Source: Coleofasciculus sp. FACHB-1120 (GTDB lineage: Bacteria; Cyanobacteriota; Cyanobacteriia; Cyanobacteriales; FACHB-T130). From it: DNA of 64,000 nt. The first letter of the stretch is position 1; each line of letters begins with the position of its first letter. Below are positions 9,388-17,718 of this stretch, piece after piece. The DNA is taken from NCBI RefSeq assembly GCF_014698845.1, contig NZ_JACJTV010000030.1, positions 1-64,000 on the forward strand, given 5' to 3'. The position numbers and the translations under genes were made by a program. Under the pieces are notes generated by a model. It made no database searches and was not told the DNA's origin. It worked only from the letters and a program-made list of their open reading frames with translations.

Positions 9388-10518
9388 ATGTCTGCTACGC
9401 CCGTCTCTAAGGTTCAGTCTTCTAAAGGAAGTCAGCATCAAAATCAGTCTGATGAAACTGCTCCCGTTGCTCAAGAGCAGCGGGTAACGAATAAAAACCC
9501 AGCCAGAACGATTCCTCCCCTTTTAGGGGCAAATTTAGCTGAATTAACCCAATGGGTGCTTTCTCAAGGACAACCGGCTTACCGAGGACAGCAACTGCAT
9601 CAGTGGATTTATGAAAAAGGAGCGCGATCGCTTTCTGACATTACTGTATTTTCTAAGCAGTGGCGCGACCAAGTAGCAGATGTCCCGATTGGACGCTCTA
9701 CGATACATCATCGTTCTGTCGCTCCAGATGACACGGTGAAGTATCTGCTGCGGTTGGCAGATGGTCAAATTATCGAAACAGTCGGCATTCCCACAGAAAA
9801 GCGCCTCACGGTGTGCGTTTCTTCCCAGGTGGGTTGTCCGATGGCTTGCGACTTCTGCGCTACGGGGAAGGGCGGTTTTACCCGCAATCTCGCACGCCAT
9901 GAAATCGTCGATCAGGTGTTAACGGTTCAGGAAGACTTCAAGCGACGAGTCAGCCATATTGTATTTATGGGGATGGGCGAACCTTTACTGAATACGGTAA
10001 ATGTTCTGGGAGCGCTAGAGATACTAAATAAAGATGTAGGAATTGGACAGCGTTCGATGACTCTCTCCACTGTGGGAGTACGCGATCGCATCCTCGATTT
10101 AGCGAAACATCACTTGCAAATCACCCTCGCAGTTAGCCTCCACGCACCCAATCAGGCACTTCGGGAAAAACTTATCCCCACGGCTCAGCGATATTCTCTA
10201 GAAGATTTGTTAGCAGAATGTCGCGAATATGTTCAATTAACAGGTCGCAGATTGACGTTTGAATACGTTCTGCTTGCGGGTGTGAACGATCTCCCTCAAC
10301 ACGCTAATGAACTTGCATCTCGCCTGCGGGGATTCCAAACTCACGTCAATTTAATTCCCTACAATCCTATCCACGATGCTGACTATCAGCGTCCGGATTC
10401 TACTCGGATTCAAGCTTTTGTGGCAGCTCTGAAAAAACAGCATATTGCTGTTAGTGTTCGCTACTCTCGTGGTTTAGAAGCCAATGCTGCCTGCGGACAA
10501 CTTCGAGCTTCTAAATAA
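9388..10518 (+). CDS. rlmN: 23S rRNA (adenine2503-C2)-methyltransferase
   Basis: A 376-residue radical-SAM enzyme that methylates C2 of A2503 in 23S rRNA (and A37 of some tRNAs). The cluster-binding motif is [11 protein letters not shown] (CxxxCxxC), followed by [19 protein letters not shown] and the closing [15 protein letters not shown] with the second catalytic cysteine. The first 40 residues are a Ser/Gln/Asn-rich extension before the conserved domain starts at [14 protein letters not shown]. The start could be internal, but no better ribosome site is visible. The gene stands alone between a decayed kinase and a convergent zinc-ribbon gene. Confidence 0.95.
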   Translation: MSATPVSKVQSSKGSQHQNQSDETAPVAQEQRVTNKNPARTIPPLLGANLAELTQWVLSQGQPAYRGQQLHQWIYEKGARSLSDITVFSKQWRDQVADVPIGRSTIHHRSVAPDDTVKYLLRLADGQIIETVGIPTEKRLTVCVSSQVGCPMACDFCATGKGGFTRNLARHEIVDQVLTVQEDFKRRVSHIVFMGMGEPLLNTVNVLGALEILNKDVGIGQRSMTLSTVGVRDRILDLAKHHLQITLAVSLHAPNQALREKLIPTAQRYSLEDLLAECREYVQLTGRRLTFEYVLLAGVNDLPQHANELASRLRGFQTHVNLIPYNPIHDADYQRPDSTRIQAFVAALKKQHIAVSVRYSRGLEANAACGQLRASK

Positions 10519-10521
10519 TCT

Positions 10522-10552
10522 GTAAAAGCAATTCTTTGAGGATTGCTTTTAC
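10522..10552. terminator. Hairpin between convergent rlmN and zinc-ribbon gene
   Basis: An 11-bp stem (GTAAAAGCAAT with ATTGCTTTTAC) around a 9-base loop lies directly after the rlmN stop and 9 bases from the stop of the convergent gene. A partial repeat of the right arm follows. It could end transcription from both sides, though the U-tracts are interrupted. Confidence 0.55.
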
Positions 10553-10560
10553 AATTGCTT

Positions 10561-10758
10561 TTACAGACGACTTGCATCCAGACCGGGTGCGTATGCTTCG
10601 ATTACTCTCCCGGTTCGAGAACAAGTCACCATTAAGTAGTCACAAGTGCGGCATTGTGTCCGCGTTAGCTGACTGCTAGAAATGTAATGCCGTTCACCTA
10701 GGCTGCCACAGTTAGGGCACCGAATTGCTTGGACGAGCTGCATTGTTAAAGTTTTCAT
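10561..10758 (-). CDS. Small zinc-ribbon protein
   Basis: A 65-residue protein with two CxxC knuckles, CPNC and CRTC, 20 residues apart, the pattern of a rubredoxin-like or TFIIS-like zinc ribbon. A third cysteine follows (VTCSRTGRVIEAY). Short proteins of this kind are common in cyanobacteria, often annotated loosely after the zinc-binding part of PriA, but no helicase domain is present here. The start could be the second methionine (MQLVQAIRCPNCGS). The partner, nucleic acid or protein, is unknown. Confidence 0.75.
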   Translation of the reverse strand: MKTLTMQLVQAIRCPNCGSLGERHYISSSQLTRTQCRTCDYLMVTCSRTGRVIEAYAPGLDASRL

Positions 10759-11438
10759 GTCAATCAGTTTTTTAAAACAAGAGAATTGCTAGATTTGACA
10801 CCGATACTATCCGGTGAAAGTGTAGCTAAAGTAACAATTTAGCTTAACGCAATCAGGAAAAAATCAATTTACCTTTCTAGACTATTATGGCAACCTTTTT
10901 GATAATTATCCATAATCAATTGGATGATTATAATGAATCATTCTTTGGGAATATGGGGCTATCTAGCTTTGATCCCCATTGTGAACTTATGCAAATCAGG
11001 GATGTTCGCACAGGGGCTTAACATCATTTGGATATTTCTGATATGCTGATTGTGTAAAGTTTGGTAGCTCTATAACAAAGGTTTATAGAAGTTATCAACA
11101 CCTGCCCAAATCAAATTTACAGCTAAAATAAAATTCTCTAAGCAAATTTTATTTGGTCTTAATGTTTAACAATTTTTTTGGCATCGGTCTTTAGATATAT
11201 TTCATTTTTCGCAAGATGGCTTGAGCGAGAAGCTGGGATCTGCGATCGCTCTGAGGGAAAGTAAAGAATGCCAAAAGAAGCGATTTGCCCTCAAGCGCAA
11301 ATCACTGACCATTAAGGATTGAAATTAAACCTGGTTAATCACGCCTTCCATTAGAAGCACCTCACCCCGCCTCCGGCTCCCCTCTCCGTGAACGGAGAGG
11401 GGCTGGGGGTGAGGTTCTATCAAACGCAGGAACTAGGC
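10759..11438. other. 680-base gap, mostly AT-rich, ending in a GC-rich palindrome
   Basis: No convincing gene. A 38-codon plus-strand frame (10933-11049, ATG to TGA) would encode a hydrophobic peptide starting MNHSLGIWGYLALIP, but it has no clear ribosome site and I do not recognise it. The right end holds the palindromic repeat at 11359-11415. Nothing else stands out. Confidence 0.5.
11359..11415. repeat. GC-rich palindromic repeat (CCCTCTCCG/CGGAGAGGG family)
   Basis: An extended imperfect inverted repeat: ACCTCACCCC and CCCCTCTCCG on the left mirror CGGAGAGGGG and GGGGGTGAGGT on the right around a short loop. A related copy is at 21442-21526 and a weaker relative at 16378-16454. It begins 24 bases after the glucosidase stop, so it may also work as its terminator. 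Such elements are dispersed in many cyanobacterial genomes. Confidence 0.75.
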
Positions 11439-13775
11439 TTAAAAAGTCAGTTGACGCGCCGTACTATCGTCAACGAAACGCTGTTCGCCAACACCCACTA
11501 GCTGCACAATGGTTTCGCGGTTGGGTGGCGTCCAATTGCCTTCACGGGCGGCAATTTCAACCCTCGTTTGTTGTCCTTGGGAATAAACGCGGTAGGTCGT
11601 GGTGGCAAAAGCACCCGTTTGATATTCAAATGTATGCCCATCATCTTCATAGAGCCTACACTCACCATGTCCAGGCCAGATGCGGAGGGTAAGTTCGTCA
11701 AGGGGACGCTCATCCGTGTATTGCATCACCGGCTGCATGGGGATAATCGCTCCCGCACGCACATATAGCGGCATTCGCTCTAACGGTGCATGAGCTAAGA
11801 TATGCGTCGCGCCTTCGTAACGTTCTCCTGTCCACCAGTCGTACCAAGTGCCTTCCGGAAGATACAGTGCCCGATACTCTACTCCTGGTCGATAGATGGG
11901 TGCTGCCATGAGGGAAGAACCGAGCAATACTTGGTCGTAGAGTTTATAGGTTTTCGGGTCGTTGGAGAAATGATAGAGTAAGGGACGTAAAATCGGTGCG
12001 CCAGTGGTTGCCGCTTCCCAGAAAAGTGTGTAGATATAGGGCAATAGCTGGTAGCGGAGATTAATATATTCGCGGCAGATAGCTTCAACGCGATCGCCAA
12101 AAACCCAAGGTTCGTGTCTTGCCGTACTCATTGCCGAGTGACCGCGCATCAATGGGTAAAGCATTCCCACTTGCATCCACCGGGCAAATAACTCAGCCGT
12201 GGCATTGCCAGCAAAACCGCCAATATCTGAACCGACAAACGCCACACCCGATAGTCCCATATTGCAGAGCATCGGCAGCGACATCTCCAGATACTCCCAC
12301 AGCGATTGATTATCGCCCATCCACACCGACGACCAACGCTGAATTCCGGCAAAACCGGAGCGGGTCAGTACAAACGAGCGCTCTGTAGGACGCAGTCGCT
12401 TCAGCCCTTCGCAAGCCGATTGAGCCATTGATTGCCCGTACAGGTTGTGAGTTTCGGTATGGGTGGTGCGTTCTTCTGGCGAACCTTGAGGCGCATCTAG
12501 GGGGAAGGATATTTTATTGCCCGGATCTCCAAACGGGCGATCGTCTATCGCCGGTTCGTTCATGTCGTTCCAGATACCCGCAACGCCGACTTCCGTCAGG
12601 CTTTTGTGCAAGTCGCCCCACCACTGGCGCACTTCCGGACGCAGGAAATCGGGAAATACCGCTTTATCGGGCCAAACGTAGCCGTGGAATAGTTCACCCT
12701 CTGCCTTACGGATAAAATAGTCATTTTCTATCCCTTGGTCGAAGACGTGGTAATCGGCTTCCGGCTCGTACTTGACGCCTGGATCGATAATTGTCACTGT
12801 CTTAAAGCCATCCTGCGCCAAGTCATTGACCAATTGGGCAGGGTCGGGGAACCGTTTGGGACTCCAGGTAAACACCCGATAGCCGTTCATGTAGTCGATA
12901 TCGAGATGAATCACATCGCAAGGAATGCGACGGTTGCGGAATTCCTGGGCAAGTTCTCGCACCACCTCTTCAGATTCGTAACTCCAACGGCATTGGTGAT
13001 AACCAAGCGACCATTTCGGCGGAAGTTGCATTCGACCTGTTAGCTGGGTGTAGGTGCTAAGAATTTGCGCCGGTTCGGGGCCGTAAATGATGTAATAATC
13101 CAGTTCATCGCCCCGCGTTTCCATCCGATAGACGCCCGGTTGTTCCGCACCGATGTCGAACTGGCTCCAAAAAGTGGTGTTGAAGAAGATACCGTAGGCG
13201 AGTTCTGGACGCAGCGCGATAAAAAATGGAATCGCCTGGTACATTTCATCGGTAAAGGAGCTGTAATCGAGGGCGTCAACTGTCCAGTTTGTTTGGACTT
13301 CGCTGAGTTTGTCGAGTAGCTTGGTGCGTTCGCCAAAACCGTAGAAATGTTCATCGGCTTCGATGCGCTTCCAGGCAGCGATCGCGCCCATGCGTCCAGC
13401 CATCCCCATCCCGGTATCTTGCGCGAAAGGTCGCCCAGTTTTATCAAAACACTCGATCCGGCACCCTTGGCGGTGGATGTACACCCGCATCTGCTCGGTT
13501 TCGATTTCTACCCCTGCGTCAGTTTCCCAAAGTTGGAAGGGTACGATTGACCATTCTGGATCGTCCAATGTGACTGCCCACGAACGACGCGGCATCAATT
13601 CACCATTAGGTGCCCAGCGGACTCGGACTAAGTTTGGTGCCAGGATGCTAATTGCAAGGCGCGAATTTTCACAATCGCCGTAGATTCCTCGATCGTGGCG
13701 TTCTATCGTTTTTAGCGTTCCAATTGTTGACCAAGATGTCCCTGTCGTGGGCAGTTTTCCAAAATATTGCGGCAT
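11439..13775 (-). CDS. Alpha-glucosidase, glycoside hydrolase family 31
   Basis: A 778-residue GH31 enzyme hydrolysing terminal alpha-glucosidic links. The catalytic nucleophile motif is GIWNDMNEPA. The acid/base region is GVAFVGSDIGGFAGNA, and HLDIDYMNGYRVFTW and WWGDLHKSLTEVGV are further family blocks. A C-terminal beta-sandwich (LPEGTWYDWWTGERYEG) completes the fold. The frame is open 113 codons further upstream, but I start at the ATG at 13775. It has GGGAGGGG just before it and begins MPQYFGKLPTTGTSWSTIG, the start of the conserved part. The extra upstream codons contain a decayed oxidoreductase tail (13869-13985). There is no signal peptide, so it is probably cytosolic and acts on glycogen fragments or malto-oligosaccharides. 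Confidence 0.9.
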   Translation of the reverse strand: MPQYFGKLPTTGTSWSTIGTLKTIERHDRGIYGDCENSRLAISILAPNLVRVRWAPNGELMPRRSWAVTLDDPEWSIVPFQLWETDAGVEIETEQMRVYIHRQGCRIECFDKTGRPFAQDTGMGMAGRMGAIAAWKRIEADEHFYGFGERTKLLDKLSEVQTNWTVDALDYSSFTDEMYQAIPFFIALRPELAYGIFFNTTFWSQFDIGAEQPGVYRMETRGDELDYYIIYGPEPAQILSTYTQLTGRMQLPPKWSLGYHQCRWSYESEEVVRELAQEFRNRRIPCDVIHLDIDYMNGYRVFTWSPKRFPDPAQLVNDLAQDGFKTVTIIDPGVKYEPEADYHVFDQGIENDYFIRKAEGELFHGYVWPDKAVFPDFLRPEVRQWWGDLHKSLTEVGVAGIWNDMNEPAIDDRPFGDPGNKISFPLDAPQGSPEERTTHTETHNLYGQSMAQSACEGLKRLRPTERSFVLTRSGFAGIQRWSSVWMGDNQSLWEYLEMSLPMLCNMGLSGVAFVGSDIGGFAGNATAELFARWMQVGMLYPLMRGHSAMSTARHEPWVFGDRVEAICREYINLRYQLLPYIYTLFWEAATTGAPILRPLLYHFSNDPKTYKLYDQVLLGSSLMAAPIYRPGVEYRALYLPEGTWYDWWTGERYEGATHILAHAPLERMPLYVRAGAIIPMQPVMQYTDERPLDELTLRIWPGHGECRLYEDDGHTFEYQTGAFATTTYRVYSQGQQTRVEIAAREGNWTPPNRETIVQLVGVGEQRFVDDSTARQLTF

Positions 13776-13868
13776 CACCCCTCCCGGTAAACTGTGAATT
13801 TGAGTAGAAGCGATTGATAAATTGCTCCTACAGCGAGCGATCGCTAATGAGCAAAATGCTTTTACTCG

Positions 13869-13985
13869 CCTCGATCCAGCTTGTAACAGTTGATCGACTG
13901 CGGCTTCTTCCAGGGGGAAGGTTTTGCTTCGGTGAAGCTGGGGTGCGAGAAGTCCGTATAACCGGGGTGTCAGCATCCATTTAAG
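13869..13985 (-). pseudogene. Quinone-oxidoreductase C-terminal remnant
   Basis: Codons in frame with, but upstream of, the GH31 start read LLKWMLTPRLYGLLAPQLHR, then SKTFPLEEAAVDQLLQAGSRR. This matches the C-terminus of the intact oxidoreductase at 5027 (FELMLTPALQGLLEAQQHH and KTFPLEAAAAAHQLLEAGS) with about 27 residues deleted between the two blocks. It is the tail of a second, degraded paralogue. Its frame happens to run into the glucosidase, which would mislead automatic start calling. Confidence 0.75.
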
Positions 13986-14141
13986 GAGGATGACTCTTTG
14001 GGAGATAGCAAGTGGATTCCCCACGATGACAGCGGATTTTATCTGAACTTTGTTAGCGTGGTTTCGGTGTTTAGCCATCAGTAGGGAGTGGTTATTCGCG
14101 CCCAACTGATGCACAATCTAGATTTTTGGAGAAAACTGCTG

Positions 14142-14975
14142 ATGAAATTCACGCGCCGCGAATTTATCATGGCCTCTACGCTGGCGGCAGGGTTTGCCCT
14201 AGCAGTTCGCCCCATTTCTGCCCAAGTCATTACGACCGATAAGAAAGGCTTGGTGGCGGGTGAAGTGAAGATACCCGTAGAAGATGGAGCCATCCCCGCT
14301 TATCGAGCAATGCCTGCCAGGGGTAAGAATTTCCCCGTCGTGCTAGTGGTGCAGGAAATCTTTGGCGTTCACGAACATTTGCAAGATATCTGTCGCCGCT
14401 TTGCAAAACTGGGCTATTTAGCGATCGCGCCAGAACTCTATGCGCGTCAAGGCGATGTTTCCCAAATGAGCGATGTTCAAGAAATTATCACCAAAGTAGT
14501 TTCTAAAGTCCCCGATGCCCAAGTTATGTCAGATTTGGATGCAACGGTTGCTTGGGCAGCTAAGTCCAGTCGGGGAAACACCGATAAACTGGGAATTACA
14601 GGCTTTTGCTGGGGTGGGCGAATCGTTTGGCTGTATGCGGCGCACAATCCCACGCTCAATGCTGGAGTTGCTTGGTACGGACGCTTAGTCAGCGAGTCTT
14701 CGCCGCTTACTCCAAAACATCCTATTGACTTGGTTGATCAGCTGAAAGCGCCCGTACTGGGACTCTACGGCGGCAACGATACCGGCATTCCGAACGAAAC
14801 CGTCGAGAAGATGCAAGAAGCGCTGAAAGCAGCAGACAAGCCTTCGGAAATTATCCTTTATCCGGACACGCCCCACGGTTTTTTTGCCGACTATCGCCCC
14901 AGCTACCGCGAAGAGGAAGCAGAAGACGGCTGGAAACGTCTACAAGCTTGGTTTAAGAAGTACGGGGTTGCTTAA
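14142..14975 (+). CDS. Dienelactone hydrolase family protein, Tat-exported
   Basis: A 277-residue alpha/beta hydrolase of the dienelactone hydrolase family. From the ATG at 14142 (GGAG 12 bases upstream) the protein opens [20 protein letters not shown]. This is a twin-arginine signal with RR at residues 5-6 and probable cleavage after ISA, so it should be exported folded to periplasm or lumen. The nucleophile is the cysteine in GFCWGG. The acid lies near [10 protein letters not shown], and the histidine in DTPHGFF near the C-terminus completes the Cys-Asp-His triad. A longer frame exists upstream (14088) but overlaps the divergent remnant region. The substrate is unknown; many cyanobacterial members are uncharacterised. 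Confidence 0.9.
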   Translation: MKFTRREFIMASTLAAGFALAVRPISAQVITTDKKGLVAGEVKIPVEDGAIPAYRAMPARGKNFPVVLVVQEIFGVHEHLQDICRRFAKLGYLAIAPELYARQGDVSQMSDVQEIITKVVSKVPDAQVMSDLDATVAWAAKSSRGNTDKLGITGFCWGGRIVWLYAAHNPTLNAGVAWYGRLVSESSPLTPKHPIDLVDQLKAPVLGLYGGNDTGIPNETVEKMQEALKAADKPSEIILYPDTPHGFFADYRPSYREEEAEDGWKRLQAWFKKYGVA

Positions 14976-15027
14976 GAAGCGATCGCTCATTCTGCGATTC
15001 GGTTGCTTTTAAGTCTACTTAAGCCCT

Positions 15028-15140
15028 GGCGATTGGAAATCGCGGCTATACAAACGAAGTCCGCCTTCGCGGACTAAGGAAAAATCATTCTTTAACCTGC
15101 GAAGGCAGGTTTTGTCTGTATAGCTGCGGTTTCAACCGCC
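15028..15140. repeat. 113-bp MITE-like element with imperfect terminal inverted repeats
   Basis: The left 37 bases (15028-15064, with GCGGCTATACAAACGAAGTC) and the reverse complement of the right 37 bases (15104-15140, GCAGCTATACAGACAAAACC) agree at most positions. The core carries two small hairpins, CCGC..GCGG and CCTGC..GCAGG. It has no coding capacity. A partial, diverged copy of the left half is at 16291-16332. Elements of this type are widespread between genes in filamentous cyanobacteria. Confidence 0.75.
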
Positions 15141-15306
15141 GAGCCAATCTTCAGTTGGTACTGATGGGTAATATATTCCACCCATCCAAGAACCGCTAGA
15201 AAGCAAACCTACTTGTTTTCTGTGTCTGTGAACTATCTCCAGATTGATGTTTCTTTCCAAGACATTGATAAACTAAGCGATGTATCAGTAGCTGTTAGGT
15301 GAAACT

Positions 15307-15789
15307 TTGCTAGACGAACAAGCCAAAAAAACTATTCTGCGTAAGATTCCTCATGGACTCTACATCTGCGGTGTCAAAGATGGCGAAGAAGTTAACGGCT
15401 TCACAGCCAGCTGGGTGATGCAGGGATCGTTTCAGCCACCGCTGGTTGTGAATTGCGTTAAGCAGGATTCTAAATCCCACGCCATGATCAAAGCCAGTGG
15501 CGTTTTTGCGCTTAGTTTCCTGGATGAGGGACAGCAAGATTTGGCGCAAAAATTCTTCAAGCCGCAGCGCCGCGTCGGTAATAAATTTGAAGATGTGGAA
15601 TTTTATCTAGGACAAGAAACCGGCTGTCCTATCATCTCCGACTCCCTCGGTTATGTGGAGTGTAAGGTTGTCGGTGCTGTAGAACACGGCGATCATACGG
15701 TTTATGTCGGGGAAGCGATCGCTGCTGGTGTCCACCGCGAGGGTAAACCGCTTTTACTCGAAAATACCCCTTGGCAATATGGTGGGTAA
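15307..15789 (+). CDS. Flavin reductase-like FMN-binding protein
   Basis: A 160-residue protein with a flavin reductase (split-barrel, FMN-binding) domain over nearly its whole length: NGFTASWVMQGSFQPPLVVNCV, then SHAMIKASGVFALSFLDEGQ. It resembles the C-terminal flavin reductase module of cyanobacterial flavodiiron proteins but stands alone. The start is the TTG at 15307, as no in-frame ATG precedes the conserved part. It probably uses NAD(P)H to reduce flavin or transfers electrons to a partner. It is codirectional with the MIF-like gene 116 bases downstream. Confidence 0.82.
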   Translation: MLDEQAKKTILRKIPHGLYICGVKDGEEVNGFTASWVMQGSFQPPLVVNCVKQDSKSHAMIKASGVFALSFLDEGQQDLAQKFFKPQRRVGNKFEDVEFYLGQETGCPIISDSLGYVECKVVGAVEHGDHTVYVGEAIAAGVHREGKPLLLENTPWQYGG

Positions 15790-15821
15790 TTGGTAATTGG
15801 TAATCGGTAATTGGTAATTGG
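15787..15821 (+). repeat. Heptanucleotide short tandem repeat (TAATTGG x5)
   Basis: Five head-to-tail copies of TAATTGG, the third with one change (TAATCGG). The first unit supplies the TAA stop of the flavin reductase gene. Heptameric short tandem repeats are common between cyanobacterial genes and vary in copy number. Confidence 0.85.
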
Positions 15822-15905
15822 TTAGTAGCAAAGGACTAATAACGAATGACTAATAACGATTACCCATTATTGAATGCCTTTTGAAAGGAATTAGAGTAAA
15901 AGATT

Positions 15906-16259
15906 ATGCCGCTGATCAAAGTTCAAACTTCTGTTGATTCTCCCGATCGGGGTGCTGTCGAGGGATTGCTGAAAAGTCTTTCTGCTAAATTAGCGAAGCA
16001 TACAGGCAAACCGGAATCTTATGTGATGACGGCTTTTGAGCCGAGTGTGGCGATGACATTTGGCGGAACTCTCGATCCCGTCTGCTACGTCGAAATTAAA
16101 AGTGTCGGTAGCATGAGTCCGTCGCAAACTAAGGCGATGAGCCAAGATTTTTGCCAGCAAATTAATGAGAAACTTGGTGTATCTACAAACCGGATTTACA
16201 TTGAGTTTGCTGATGCGAAAGGTTCAATGTGGGGTTGGGATGGGTCAACATTTGGTTGA
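15906..16259 (+). CDS. MIF-like phenylpyruvate tautomerase
   Basis: A 117-residue member of the macrophage migration inhibitory factor family. The catalytic proline is residue 2, exposed as the N-terminus after methionine removal (MPLIKVQTSV). GKPESYVMTAFEPSVAMTFGG and NRIYIEFADAKGSMWGWDGSTF match the family's trimer strands. It probably tautomerises keto-enol forms of phenylpyruvate-like compounds. Length is normal. A run of AT-rich near-repeats separates it from the flavin reductase gene. Confidence 0.92.
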   Translation: MPLIKVQTSVDSPDRGAVEGLLKSLSAKLAKHTGKPESYVMTAFEPSVAMTFGGTLDPVCYVEIKSVGSMSPSQTKAMSQDFCQQINEKLGVSTNRIYIEFADAKGSMWGWDGSTFG

Positions 16260-16290
16260 TTAAATCCTACTTGATAACGCCCGCACCTAG

Positions 16291-16332
16291 AAGGCTGGGG
16301 CTACACAAATAAAGTCCGCTTGCGTGGGCTAA
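16291..16332. repeat. Partial copy of the 113-bp MITE-like element
   Basis: GGGGCTACACAAATAAAGTC with GGGCTAAG following lines up with the left half of the element at 15028-15140 (GCGGCTATACAAACGAAGTC..GGACTAAG). The right half is missing. A separate degenerate palindrome lies at 16378-16454 (ACCTCTCCCTAACC on the left, GGTAGGAGGTTAGGT on the right). Confidence 0.6.
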
Positions 16333-16481
16333 GAAATTGGAAATATTGGGGTTTGTAATTAGGTGCAGTACATTATGACCTCTCCCTAACCTTTCTTCTA
16401 CAAGGAAAGGGGCTTTTCTGCCTGCCTTTTAGGGAAGGGGGTAGGAGGTTAGGTTTTGTATTTGATTCAAATGACAAGCTT

Positions 16482-16652
16482 TATAGAACCCATTGGAGAT
16501 CTATTCCTGAAACTAAAAGCCTTGCAGCTAGCTGGTTTTATCCCGGTTCTTGCAAAAAACAGTCGAGTTTAAGCAGGCTCTATCATTGATCGCAAAGTAA
16601 CAGCTTACTTCTTGCGCCTTGCACCCCAGAAAAAGATGTCAAATGGGTTCTA
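16482..16652 (+). repeat. MITE-like element A, copy 1 (about 171 bp)
   Basis: This copy starts TATAGAACCCATT and ends AAATGGGTTCTA, so its ends are inverted repeats. It is nearly identical over its full length to 17546-17718 in the opposite orientation. The interior has no ORF and includes GCAGCTAGCTGG and CCTTGCACCCCAG. The left TIR carries a small difference (CATTGGAGAT against CATTTGAGAT). The gap to 17153 is repeat debris, including several degenerate CCTCTTGTA motifs (16673-16790), and no supportable gene. Confidence 0.85.
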
Positions 16653-17153
16653 AGCCTCTCTATCCCTGCATTATCCTCTTGTGTATGCATGGTCAGCTTA
16701 TCCCTGCCTTGTCCTCTTGTACATAAATACTTTAGACCCTCTTGTATAGGCATGGCAAAGCTTATCTCTGTACTACCCTCTTGTGCTGGGATGCTGTTTA
16801 GGCGATCGCTTCCTGACCCCTTGAAAATGACCTACAAGCATTTGACCTTGGTGTTCCTGCCTACCCCTTCCCGTGGCTCTCGTAGGTTGCTAGAACAGAA
16901 TCCGGAAACTTCAAGAGCGTCTCCCCTCTATCAGGTTTCTGCGATGCGATCTCTTATAGCAGCAACGCTTCGCGATCGCTTTGAGCCTCTACTCATCCCT
17001 ACTCAATCTTCCAAATAGGCGTTAAACCCGAAGTAACTTGGCTATATATTTGCAAGACCGATGCAGAAATACGTCCTGAGAGTTTTGCGATCGCCCATAG
17101 CGCTCTTGTAAAATCATTTTCAATTGTTGAGAATTCGCAAGAGAAAAAAGTTT

Positions 17154-17498
17154 ATGGCAGATATGTCCGGTCAAGACCCCTCGGAAATCATCATGGCAAC
17201 GGTTGATGAAGAACGAAAAGGCGTAACTTTCAGCGGTCAGGTCATCCTTGGTATACATCCTGAGGGTGGGCAAGTCGTTTTATTTAGCGACTTTTTAATT
17301 GAAGATTATAAAGGCGAACTTACCGCTTATCTGGCAACAGATGGCGATATAAAGAAAAGCATTGATTTAGGCGAACTCGATCATAAAAACCCCAGTTTTT
17401 GGCTGCCAATTCCGCCGGAAACGGATACCTCACCCTACAATACAGTCGTGTTGAGCGACAAAAAAAGCAAGAAAAAAATCCTGACGATCGATCTATAA
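17154..17498 (+). CDS. Small protein resembling a DM13 domain
   Basis: The frame opens at 17124, but the ATG at 17154, after an AAGAGAAAAAAG stretch, is the likelier start, giving 114 residues. There is no signal peptide. The pattern of a beta-rich core with LFSDFLIEDYKGELTAYLAT, then IDLGELDHKNPSFWLPIP and TSPYNTVVLSD, recalls DM13 domains, thought to be redox-related. The conserved cysteine after the VV(I/L) strand is absent, replaced by SDKKSKKK. I treat the family call as tentative. The gene sits between two inverted copies of element A. Confidence 0.5.
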   Translation: MADMSGQDPSEIIMATVDEERKGVTFSGQVILGIHPEGGQVVLFSDFLIEDYKGELTAYLATDGDIKKSIDLGELDHKNPSFWLPIPPETDTSPYNTVVLSDKKSKKKILTIDL

Positions 17499-17545
17499 AA
17501 TTTGTAACTTAGCTCGTAGTTCAGCTAAATTCGATTGCCCTCTTG

Positions 17546-17718
17546 TATAGAACCCATTTGACATCTTTTGCTGGGGTGCAAGGCGCAAGAAGTAAGCCGT
17601 TACGTTGCGATCAATGATAGAGCCTGCTTAAACTCGACTGTTTTTTGCAAGAACCGGGATAAAACCAGCTAGCTGCAAGGCTTTTAGTTTCAGGAATATA
17701 TCTCAAATGGGTTCTATA
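17546..17718 (-). repeat. MITE-like element A, copy 2 (inverted, about 173 bp)
   Basis: This copy is bounded by perfect TATAGAACCCATTTGA inverted ends. On the minus strand it aligns almost base for base with 16482-16652. Its right end overlaps the last codons of the pentapeptide gene: the TAG stop at 17714-17716 is part of the element's terminal repeat. Terminal TATAG and short length suggest a non-autonomous relative of a TA-targeting (IS630/mariner-like) element; that parentage is inference. Confidence 0.88.

Noticed and set aside
10933-11049. 38-codon hydrophobic plus-strand frame
   Set aside because: No ribosome site and no resemblance to known small photosystem or cytochrome subunits; kept only as a note in the gap entry.
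13776-14114. N-terminal 113-residue extension of the GH31 glucosidase
   Set aside because: It lacks similarity to glucosidases, contains an oxidoreductase remnant, overlaps the divergent gene's leader, and a better start with GGGAGGGG lies at 13775.
16689-17018. 109-codon plus-strand frame in the repeat region
   Set aside because: It is made of repeat debris (CCTCTTGTA motifs, GCGATCGC sites), has no ribosome site, and its amino-acid composition and lack of any family pattern do not look like a protein.
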